NCBI GenBank assembly: GCA_900491605.1
Contig: UESW01005041.1
Coordinates: 215,291 to 279,290 of the forward strand
Length of the DNA stretch: 64,000 bases
Reading direction: 5' to 3'
Origin: Calamus simplicifolius
Taxonomy: Eukaryota; Streptophyta; Magnoliopsida; Arecales; Arecaceae
A program made the position numbers and the translations under genes. Positions 10,886 through 22,800 of this stretch are shown piece by piece. The notes under the pieces are model-generated. The model was not told the origin of the DNA and did not search any database. It saw only the letters and a list, made by a program, of their open reading frames with translations. Within the stretch, counting starts at the first letter, position 1; every line of letters starts with the position of its first letter.

Positions 10886-13800
10886 TTATGCTTGAGTTCG
10901 CATCTTCTGCATACCAGTTGAACAAAGAAACAAAATTAAACAAGAAAAAGTAATACTGGTCAATAGATCATGTAAAGCATATAGAAAAGAAGCTAGCAAT
11001 CACAAAATATTATATCCTCTTTTTTTAATCCTCTTTTTGGTTCCTGATATCAGTCGGACATCATAATACTCTTAGAAGTGCCGGACATCATAACTCATTT
11101 GTGAAGTCAAGGTCACTAAAAATGAAATCAGGACGAGAAAATCAGAAGATAATTTGGTAAATCATGGTATCAGATACAAAACCAAGAGTCATTAACCATG
11201 TGAGGGAAGTCTAAATGTGTGATTGATCATAGTCTGGCTTTTTCCATGATCGGAGGCATCTAATGCATAGCATAAGGAAATCTACTTATTATTCTATTCT
11301 GAAACCCATTACTCTAATATTTATTAATAATACTAGTTATTATCAATAAATTTGTTTCTGTTGAGGGGTAAAATCATTGTTGCATTAATAATCGCAAGGG
11401 GTTAGGATCAACCCTGACTCCCATTTGCTGTGCAATACCCGTTAGAGATAAATCAGCCTCAGTGGATCGGGGCGCCTTAGCCCCTCAGCGAGCTAAGGAC
11501 TCCCAAGCGCGAATCACATCTCTTGGCCTCAGTCGAGCTATAACATCTCTCGCCTCAGCCGAGCTATAACGTCTCTCTCAGCCTCAGCCGAGCTATAACA
11601 CCTCCCCCGGCCTCAGCGAGTTATAACATCTCTCTCGGCCTCTGCCGAGCTATCCCTGTCTCTCGGCCTCAGCCAAGCTATCCCTATCTCAGGCCTCAGA
11701 CGAGCTATCCCTATTTCTCGGCCTTAGCCGAGCTATCCCGGTCTCTCAGCCTCAGCCGAGCTATTCTCATCTCTCGGCCTCAGCCGAGCTGTCCCTATCT
11801 CTCGGCCTCAGCCAGTCATTCCTATCCTTATGCCCCGGCCAGACTCGGGCACTCAAGCACCTCTGCAGAATCCGGCGGGAGAGTTCAAACAAAAATCATA
11901 CCCAAGAGTGGCCTAGAGCCCTGGAGCCTACACAGTCGCCGAATCCCAAGACATCAACCAGCTCTCCCAGCCGTCGATCCTCTAACTAGCAAGATACGAA
12001 TCTTACTGACCTCATAACAAACTGGATTCGAATCCTAACGGCTTTCGGACCCACGACGCCCCCAAGGAATCAGGTGATCCTCTATAAATAGAACCGTCTC
12101 CGGCTTCTCAGGTATGCACACTTGCTTACTGGCCCACTCTCCTTCTACCTCTGCTCATCCCTTTCCACCTTAACGCTCTGCTCAGAGCTCTCGAAAGGCC
12201 ACCCCTGGAGAGACTCTTCAGCGAGAGCCTTCTCCTCACATTTGTTGATTGCTGATCCCCGCTAACTTGAGCGTCGGAGGGTCTTCCGCGGAGGGCCACC
12301 CCCAACGCCTCTCGTGTGACTATTTTGCAGGTCCGCCCAGGAGGGAGCCCATCCTGAAGTCCGATCGCACCCGAGTCGGAGGACAGATTTCAGCAGCAAC
12401 AAATTGGCGCTAGAGGAAGGGCCCTCAAGTCCCAAAAACTTATGATCCAGGAGACAAGGATCTCGATCTGAAAGAGAACTCCTCCCATGGCCAACCGAAG
12501 AAAGGCTACCTCCGAAGCCCGGATCAGGTCACCTCCCAAAGACCTGATCCGGTGAGCAGCGTAGCACCGCCACCACCACCAGTTGAAACTCCATCACCAC
12601 CGGCGGCCCCAGTGACCCAAGACCAGTTCGCCTCGCTGGTCCAGCAGGTCCAAGCCCTGGCCAATCTGATCCAGGGGCGCTTTGAAGCTCCCCGTCCAGC
12701 TGCACCTACTCCGCACCTTCCTGAGGAGAATGCACCCCGCTCATCCAGCGGTCTCTTCTTCCGGCCCGTATGGGGTTGCAGACCCCCCTCGTCACCCTAA
12801 GGAAGCTAAGCCAGCCCCCCAAGGGGTCTATGGCAAGGATCTTCCCTGATCTCGGCGGGCCCAATCCCTCTCTCCGGTGTTCTTTCGTCACGACTCGACA
12901 CCGTCTCATCTCTCTCCTCGCCCAGCTCCTGCTGTTGTGCCTGAGGAGATCCGCCGATAACTTCGAGATGCGTTAGGAGTTGGATGCCGCCAAGTAGGCC
13001 CATCCGCTCCAGCATAAAGCGGAGCAGGGCATTCCCTTCTCCAAGGAGATCATGAAGGAAGTGATTCCCTCCATGTCAAGCTGCCCGCCATCGAGCCTTA
13101 CCATGGATCCTCCGATCCCGACCACCTCAGTAGCTTCCGATCGATCATGATGTTCCACGGGGCATCAGATGCGATCCTCTGTGCGCCTTCCCTTCCACTC
13201 TCAGGGGGTCCGCCCGAACCTGTTTCAATGCCTTGAAACCAAGTTCTGTTGGTTCATTTGACGAGCTGAGCCGTCTCTTCATCAGCCAGTTCGTCAGCAG
13301 CCATCACCACCGGAGATCTGACTCCCTCTCTGAGGTTAAGCAGAGAGAGGGGGAGTCCTTGAAGAAATATCTCGGCCGTTTCAATACGGCCATGCTGGAA
13401 GTGGACCACCTAAATCATGAGGTGGCCATGTCCGCCCTAGCAGACGGAGTGTTAAAGGAGAGCGACTTTTACCTGGCGTTGGAGGTCAGTTACCCTCCGA
13501 ACCTCTCCGATATGATGGCCCTGGCGGACAAGTATGCCAGAGTCGAAGAATCACGGAGGCTGCCCACTGAGCTGACAAGGAAGAAGGAGTCCAAGGCCTC
13601 GGACAAGCACCCCCGCCAGCAGAGCCCGCCTCGCCGCCAAAGGGTTCCTCCACCGCCACCGAGGAACCGCACCCGGAGCCGCCTAGGAGGTTCAACCGGT
13701 TCACCCCGCTCACCGCCCAAGGGCGGAGATCCTCATGGAGATAGAGCGCCAACTCCCTCGACCACCTCCTCTCCGAGGGAATGCGGCCCGGAGAGACCCA

Positions 13801-16800
13801 CCAAATATTGCCGCTACCACCGGGACCACGGCCACGACACCGAGGAGTGCTGGCAGCTGAAGAACAAAATCGAGAGGCTCATCCAGCGGGGTAGGCTGGA
13901 TCAATTCAGGACAGCAGCCGAGCCAAGAAATGGGGGTGACTGCCAGCTGAGCCCCAACAGCCTCCTCCTCGAATCCTCCGGTCGCCGACCACATCAATGT
14001 GATCGAGGCGGTCGGTAGTCCATCGAGCTGGTGGGACGATGAAGAAGGTTCAACGTCAAAGAGAGCGCGGACTAATGAGCTCTCCTTCTCTGACAATGAC
14101 CTCCAGGAGATACAGTTCCTGCATGACGATGCGTTGGTTGTATCCCTTAATCTGAACAATTATGATGTAGACCGAATCCTTATTGATAGTGGGAGCTCTG
14201 TCAACGTTTTGTATCTTGATGTGTTTGTGAAGATGAAATTGCTCATAGAGAATCTCGAGCCATGGACTCCACTTTAATGGGGTTCACTGCGATGTTATTA
14301 CCCCAGAGGGGGTCGTGACCTTGACGGTCCGTGCAGGAACTTGGCCCTGCGTTGCCACTGTTCATACAGATTTTTGGTAACCAAGCTTCGGTCGCCCTAC
14401 AATGCAATTTTTGGGAGATCCGGTCTGATGTCCCTTAGAGCCGCTGTCTCCATCCCGCACCTAGCAATGAAGTTCCCTACCAAATGGGGAGTAGGAATGG
14501 TTCGAGGAAACCAAGCTGTAGCTCGGCAGTGCTTCGTTACCAGCCTTCAGTCCAAACTGCCCGAAGTTGATGAGCTGGACGCTCGAGGATTTTGCCAAGC
14601 AACGAGAAGAACCAGCCGAAGAGCTGGAGGAGGTATCGCTGGATGAAGCTCAGCCCGACCGAACCATAAGGATCGGGTCGCTATTGAAAGGGAAGCCCCG
14701 CTGGAGCTGATTGACTTTTTCCTAAGGAATGCTGATGTCTTCACCTGGTCCGCTTCTGATATGCCTGGAATTAGCCCAGATGTCCTCGTCCATCGTCTTA
14801 ACGTGGATGAGATGTCCCGGCCCGTGAAGCAGAAGAAAAGGAGCTTCGCCCCGAGCGACAGAAGGCAATCGAGGAAGAAGTTGACAAGCTCATCAAGGCA
14901 AATTTCATCCGGAGGTAAATTATCCCAACTGGCTGTCAAATGTTGTCATGGTAAAGAAATCGAACGGTAAATGGCGGATCTGCATCAACTTCACCGACCT
15001 TAATAAAGCATGCCCGAAGAAGCTTCCATCTCCCTCGGATTGACCAGCTTGTAGACGCCACTTCAGGTCACCAGATGCTGACCTTCATGGACGCATATTC
15101 GGGCTACAACCAAATCCGAATGGCGCCCAAGGATGAAGAAAAGACCTTCATAACCGATCGAGGTACTTATTGTTACCGTTCATGCCTTTTGGTCTAAAAA
15201 ATGCAGGTGCTACTTACCAAAGGCTGGTTAACAAGGTCTTCAAGGAGCAAATCGGTCGAAATATGGAGGTATATGTTGATGACATGCTGGTCAAAAGCAA
15301 AGAAGCATCCCAGCATATTGAGGATCTCTTTGAGAGCTTCGCGACGCTCCAAAATATCGGATGAAGCTCGACCCAACTAAGTGCGCCTTCGGTGTCAACT
15401 CTGGGAAGTTCCTGGGCTTCATGGTTTCTCAGCGGGGCATTGAAGCCAATCCGCAAAAGATTCAAGCCCTTCGGCAAATGGCACCCCAGCATCCGTCAAA
15501 GAGGTCCAGCGCCTGACTGGAAGGATCGCGACCCTCAACCGCTTCATGGCTCGGTCGGCCGAGAGATGCCTTCCTTTCTTTAAAGCCCTCCGATCTGCCA
15601 AGAATTTTCAATGGTCCGCCGAATGTCAGAAATCGTTCGAGGACCTCAAAAGATATCTCGGCTCTCCACCCCTCCTCAGCAGTCCTAGTCGGGGGAGATG
15701 TTATTTCTGTACTTGGCAGTTTCAGAAGGCGCAGTTGGCTCGGTTGATCAGAGAAGAAAACAAGACCCAAAAGCCGATCTATTATGTTAGCAAACTGCTC
15801 CGAGACGCCGAGACAAGATACACCCGGATCGAGAAGTTGGTGTTAGCCCTGATAACGTCTGCTCGGAGGCTGCGACCATATTTCAGGCACTCTGTGACAG
15901 TCCTTACCGACCAACCCATCAAGGCGGTGGTACATCGCCCGAGACATCAGGAAGAATGGCTAAGTGGGCCATCGAGTTAAGCGAGCATGATATCCGATAC
16001 CAACCTCGCCCGGCCATCAAAGCACAGGTTCTAGTTGATTTCCTCCTCGAATGCACCATCCCGAAGGATGGCTCCACTACGGACTTTTCTGAGCATCCGA
16101 GACCTGACGCCCTGTGGCTTCTCCATGTCGACGGATCATCTAATGCCCACGGCTCCAGCGCTGGTTTAATCCTCACCAGCCCAGAGAGGGAACCTTCGAG
16201 TACGGCGTTGCTTCTCCTTCCCAGCCTCCAACAATGAAGCCGAATATGAAGCTCTGCTCGCTGGACTCCGAATCACCCGTGACCTTAAAGTGAAGAAGCT
16301 GAATGCCTTTACCAACTCTCAGTTGGTAGCCGGCCACGTGCGGGGCGAATTCGAGGCCCGGGAGCCAAACATGATTCGGTATCTCCAACAGGTGCAGGAC
16401 TTGCTTTCCCACTTCTCTGAATTTGAGGTTATCCAGATCCCAAGATCCGAGAATGCACGCGCCGATCTATTGTCTCGGCTGGCAACTGCGGAATCGATGG
16501 ATTCCGAGCGAAAGTTTCCCTGGAGATTCTGGAAAAGCCTAGCATCGCGGAGGCCGATCGAGTGATGCAGGTCGAGGTTGAACCATCCTAGTTCGACCCC
16601 ATACTAGGTATCTTAAAGAAGGGTCGCTCCCAGCCAACCATAAGGAAGCAAGGAAGCTGAAATTGCAAGCCACCCACTATGTGTTGATCGACGACCAGCT
16701 GTATAAGCGGTCCTTTTTCATGCCGCTACTCAAGTGCCTTCGCCCATCTGAAGCTGATTATGCTCTTCGGAAGGTACATGAGGGAATTTGCGACAACCAT

Positions 16801-19800
16801 CTGGAGAGCCGGTCCTTATGCCACAAGGTGTTGCGCAAGGGTTTTTGGCCCACCATGCAAAAAGATGCTGATGACCTCGTCCGAGCTTGCGACCCATGTC
16901 AGAGACATTCCAACATCCATAGTCTCCCACCACCAGTTTGGTCCCTATTTCCTCCGCTTGGCCCTTTGCTAAGTGGGGGATGGATATTCTTGGCCCTTTT
17001 CCCCTCGCCACTGGACAGAGAAAGTTTTTGTTTGTCACCATCGACTACTTCACCAAGTGGGTGGAGGCCGAGGCAATTGCCCAAATAACCGAAGCTCGGG
17101 CCAAGGACATCGTATGGAGATCCATTATTTGTTGCTTTGGCCTTCCGCATACTATTATCACCGATAATGGCAAGCAGTTCGACAACCCAAAGTTCCGAGG
17201 TTTCTGTGAGGAGCATGGAATCTGTCACGCCTTACGTCGATAGGGCATCCGCAAGCCAACGGAGAAGCCGAAGTAACTAACCGGACCCTGCTTCAAGGGA
17301 TCAAGGCTGGTTGCCAGAGCCCGAGGCAGATGGGCGGACGAGCTTCACCACGTTCTATGGGCCTACCGCACCACCCAGAGAATCCCCACTGGCGAGACCC
17401 CATTCTGGATGGCCTTCGGCACGGAAGCCGTCATCCTGTGGAGATAGGACTTCCTTCTCTATGAGTGGAGAGTTACTTGGAGGAGGCTAACGATGAGCAG
17501 CTCCGTACCAATCTCGACCTGGTGGAAGAAATCAGAGAGAAAGCTCGGATCAGGGTTGCTGCATACCAACAAAGAGTGGCTTGCTATCATGCCTCTAGAG
17601 TCAAAGGAAAATCCTTCTCACCCGGCGACCTTGTCCTCCAGAAAGCATCTGTCTCCAAACCACTAGAACAAGGAAAGCTGTCTCCGAACTGGGAAGGCCC
17701 CTATCAAGTGGCGGAAGTTGTCGGACCTGGCACCTACAAGCTCCAGGATCTGAGCGGAAATCTATTCCCCGGACGTGGAATTCGGACAATCTCCGTATAT
17801 ACCACCAGTAGGGTACGCTTTCTATAGACTCGCCATATTTACAGCATTAGCATCCTGTCTCTATTATTCACGGCTCGATCGCTGCAATCATTTTCTTCGA
17901 AAAGTCATAATGAAAAATGGATGTTACTTACCCATTCTCGGCATAACCGAGCCATCTCCTTGAGTAGCAATATCTCCGCACCATGGCTGGGCCGAGTCCT
18001 ATTCAACAAAGGCTTGGTATGGTCAAGCACCCCCAGTACGGCTGGGGGCCAAGTGATCTTCAAAACTTTGATGGGATTCGGGCAGCTCACAAGCGCCGGC
18101 CGGACCTCGTTTGGATTCGGGCAGCTCACAAGCCCCGGCCGGACCAAATGATAAAAAACTTTGACCGGATTCGGGTAGCTTACAAGCCCCGGCCAGACCA
18201 AGTGGCAAAGAAAACTTCATTCGGATTCGGGCAGCTTACAAGCCCCGGCCGGACTGAAGGGCGAAGAAAATTTCTTCGGATTCGGGCAGCTTACAAGCTC
18301 CGGCCGGACCAAAGAACGAAGAAAGCTTCGACCAGATTCGGGCAGCTTACAAGCCCCACCGGACCAAAGAATGAAGAAGCTTCGACCGGATTTGGGCAGC
18401 TTACAAGCCCCGGCCGGATTGAATAACGAAGAAACTTTGACGGATTCGGGCAGCTACAAGCCCCGACCGGCGCTGAAGAATAAAAGCCTCGGCCAAAGCC
18501 GAAGTGCATTTCCATTTCTTATTAAAAGCCTCGGCCAAAGCCGAAGTGCATTTCATTTCTTATTAAAAGCTTCGGCCAAAGCCGAAGTGCATTTCCATTT
18601 CTTATTAAAAGCCTTGGCCAAAGCCGAAGTGCGTTATTTGTTAAGAGCCTCGGCCAAAGCCGAAGTGCATCACCTATCAAAAATCTTGGCCAAAACCGAG
18701 TGATAAGAACAAACATTTTGGAGATAATAGCAGACACAAAAGTTGCGAAAATCCTCTTTCTCATTCATCACAAAAAAGGGCAAAAAGAAAGAAAAAGATA
18801 CATGAGCCCTCACTGGGGCTTATCATTTTCTCCGGGAGCCGCCGAACCCTCCCCACGCCGAGCTGACTCGGTGACCTGCCATCGAAGGGATGCTACTTCC
18901 CCCTCCAGCTGGCTGTTAACACGATGAAGGAGCTCGACCTCCCTCGTGGAAATGGCCAGATATTGTTCGGCCGCTCTCTGAAGCCGCTCACGATCCGCGA
19001 ACATTGACGCTAGGCCCTCCCCGTCAACGGTTACCATAACGCGGCTCCCCTGGGACCTCCCACGGCAGTTAGCGCCGCTGCTTGGCACCTCGGATGATCG
19101 CCCCTCACCTCCAGAAGCCATCTCAGAACCCAGAGTTCTTGAGAGATCAGTTGAAAAGATGACTAACAGGGGCATCCCCCTCATCCGTATTTAAACCGCT
19201 TCTGGCGAGTATCTCGATGGCCCATGCCATTAATTTCAACTCGGGAAACTCGCCACACGTCGCCATCTCAGTGGGCGCTCGCGGGAATTGAAGAGTTCGC
19301 CCCTCGTCGAAGAGGATCATTAATAACGCTGAGGCGCTCAAGGAGCCCCCTTTTGGGACTAGACTCCCTCGATCTGCCGGACCCTTTGAAGTAAATGATC
19401 TCGAAAGGCTGCCAGACCCCCCCCCCCTAATTGAATGTCCTCGAAAGTCTGCCAGACTCCCTCGAATTGGGTATCGAAAAAATGGAGAAGAGGAAAAAGT
19501 GCATCAGTGACCAACACTGGAGCAACATGGCTCGCTCTATTGAGAGTGACCGATTTATAGGCTTCGGGCGCCCCCTCCATCGCTCGGGTAGCCCCCATCC
19601 TCTTTGGCCATCCGCACCTAAATCCACAGTTGCAGTAAGTAAACTATCAAAAATCCTTGGCAACACCGAGCGATCTCCGTACCTTGGCAGGACCAAGTAA
19701 AACAACCGAGCGATACTCTGAAACCTCGGCAACCACCGAGTGGTATCCTAAAACCTCGGCAACAACCGAGTGGTAATCTGAAACCTCAGCAACAACCGAG

Positions 19801-22800
19801 CGATATTCCGAAGCCTCGGCTGCAACCGAGTGATTATCTGAAACCTCGGCCAAGTCGAATGGTGTATTCTTAAAATGTTATCTAAAGCTCCGCTCTAGAC
19901 GAGTAATCTCTCAAACTCTCTGACGCAACTAAGACGTCCTATGATACTTCGGCAGAAGTAAGCAACCTCCTTCTACTCAACCGTAAAACATACAAGCTAT
20001 CTCTTTCCGAAGAAATACCTGCTTCGTTCTACAAACGGGATCATGCTTACCGCATGAGTCCCCAGGACCGCCCAGGTCCACCTTTGACCCAAACTGGGAT
20101 AAACGCTTTCCTCCACTGAGGACCAACTTTGGTCTTAGCAAAAACAAGGTAGCAAGAACGCTGCCGAAATATGCTATGACACAAAAAACATGACATGGGA
20201 GCAGTAACTCTCAAACACAATCACATTGAAAAAGAAGCAGGTGCTAAAAGAAGAAAGAATAAAAGCTTCTTTATTTCTTCATCAATGAAAAGAGTTACAA
20301 CCTCCAAAGAGGCGTTACAAGTGCATCATGGCACAGAAAATAAAGACAAGTAAATAGCTCGGCTGGACTGCTTCAGTCAGCTTCGGTTAATAATGATATT
20401 TCGGTATCTGACCCAAGCAGTCAGACAATCCAGTCAGCTCGCCCTGAACCACTGGATAGGGCCGAGCCGGCCTCCCACGGGTCCTCCGGATGAATCAAGA
20501 GATCCAAGAATAGAAAGAAGACCTGTGGACGCCGATGCTGGGAAGCCCCCCTTGGGTGGGATGCTGAGCTACTGGACGCTGCCCGACCGTGAAAGACAGG
20601 GGACAAGCAGACCGACACTGCTCTTAACTCCCTCTTCACATGCAAAAGATCCCCCAGCCGGATGAGCTAAGGGACCCAGCCCGAGGGAGAACGAAAAGTC
20701 CATCCTTACCATGGGGATATGCATGCTTTGCATCTCCGACGGTCCCCATGGCAAGTGGCAAAGGACACACAGAGAGCATATACGTGCGCTCTCCATATGG
20801 TCTCTGCGGACCTCCTGTGCGCTCTCCATATGATCTTCGAAACTCCTCTCTTGAGGACGAACTGCTCTTCAGCAGCTCCTTCATCACCCCAGCTATTCGG
20901 GGGAAGTCGCTTGCAAAAGGGAACTTAGTCTCTCCACTCTCAACCTCAGATACGCAAACATCATGAGAACTTCCACAGGAGAACAAAGTCTCAGGAGATA
21001 GCCTAACATGACCCGTTCCCCCCAATTTATAGGCAGATAAGCCTCTGAAATTTGAAACAGCATACCCCGTTGTCACGTGGAGGGCAGAAGAAAAGAATTA
21101 CTTCCCGGAGCGCCAAATGCGTTTCCCAAGCCGTGACAAAGACAAGAGATCTCCCCCTGATCTCGAATCAAAAACCTTAAATGCATGAGATCGGCTGCAG
21201 GTCGTTGGGATACGGGCAGGCCTGGGAAATCCCCTCCGTAAATGATGCCATCCAATGGCGATCGATTGCTTGCCACGTACGCTAAAAAGACCTGCATTGG
21301 AAAAGACCAACGGAGTAAATGCCCCTGACAAAGGCGAAATACTCTCCAGCAAAGCCACTTCGTGTACCTCGGCTAAAAACATACCCATTTCTCCACTTTG
21401 GGCAAGCCGAATTATCTAACCTTGGCTCTAACCAGGATACCCCTGCAATTCTCGACCATTTCCAGTCGAACTATCCAATACTTCGGCGGGGCAAATTCCC
21501 TTACCCACTCCAAGCGGGACTGGAACTATGTTCCTCGGCAGCACCAAACCATTTTATGCCTCAGCAAGCTCGCCCATTCTCTACTTCGGACAAACCGGGT
21601 AATCCTTATATCTCGGCCTCGACCAAAACGCTTATTCTAGCCCGAATTCAACCGACCTAAGAGCGCGAATGAGTTATAATTCGTTCGCAGTCGGAAGAAA
21701 ACTTAAGATAAAAGATCAGCCAGGAAGGCAAACAAATAGAGGTGAAAAACCCGTTCATCAGAAATTTTAGTCAGGCCACAAGTCCAAAAAGCAAAAAAAT
21801 ACACAAATGACCCTCAAGGATCAGGGGCTGGATCAGTCCCAACAGTATCCTCAGCAATTCTCAGGGAGGCTCTACTCGTTTCGCCCACTTCAAAAGTCAT
21901 CTTTCCTTCGGCGGAAAGCTTGGAGTATCCTTCGGAGCCGCGGCATCGCTAGAGCCCAAAATTGCGTCAAGATCGACGTCTGAGATATTTTCGTACTCGA
22001 CTTCTTCAGCCCCCGGGTACAGGCCTCAAAGGATTCAACATCCAAAAAGAAGAGGTCCCATTCCGGATGCTCCCGAGATATTCTGGTTCGGACCTCCTCT
22101 ACGCCAAGCTGAAAAGCCTCGGCACAAGTCGCATCTTGTTCGCCCCGAAGTATGGCGAGATGCCTTTCAGCCTCGACAACTTAGCTCCGGAGTGAGGCGA
22201 TTTGCTCCTTGGTCTCGGTGGCCCGTCCTTCAAGCTCTGAGCTCCTTTGTCGACTCGATGACAGTTCCCCTTGCAGGGTCTCTAATTGGCTTCGGCCCTC
22301 TAATTTCGCCTTCTCCATCTGCAAACACAGGGTTAGCCAATGCAACAATGAGCCGATGGGAAGATTAAAAAGACGATATCGTACCTCCTCCTCCTGCCGA
22401 GCTAATCTCCTGGTTAATTCCTTGACCTCGCCGAAGGCCCTCAGCTTGTCGGCCTTAACCAGCTTGATCCTATCCTTGAGGTCGTTGATCTTCGATTGCC
22501 TACTGTTAGCTTCTTCCCTGGACTGGGAGAGCTCATTGTCAAGCTTGGCCATTTTCTTCTGATGCCATTTGATCCTGTCATCCCTGGCAACAATGCAATG
22601 ATTTAGCTGCTGGACTTCTCCTTTGACTCGCCAAGCATTCTGTTCAGGAGATTCTTCTCCTCGGCAGCTTTCTCCTTAGCCTGTCTCGATGTTCGCCAAA
22701 CTGCTTCTTAGCAGTTTCCATTTCTTCAGCATGTCTGGATGTGACCTGTGATAACTCCGAGCATACCTCATCGTACCTCGCCCGAAGCCCACGTAGTTCC

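Noticed and set aside
10758..10943. A 61-codon minus-strand frame conserved in both duplication copies (51340-51525)
   Set aside because: The splice acceptor at 10907 and phase-0 junction place this stretch in another frame with a stop after six codons. Conservation follows from the recent duplication of the whole segment.
12402..12421. Naming the tRNA that primes the Tat elements
   Set aside because: The TGG start fits a tRNA CCA end, but I could not match the rest to a tRNA with confidence.
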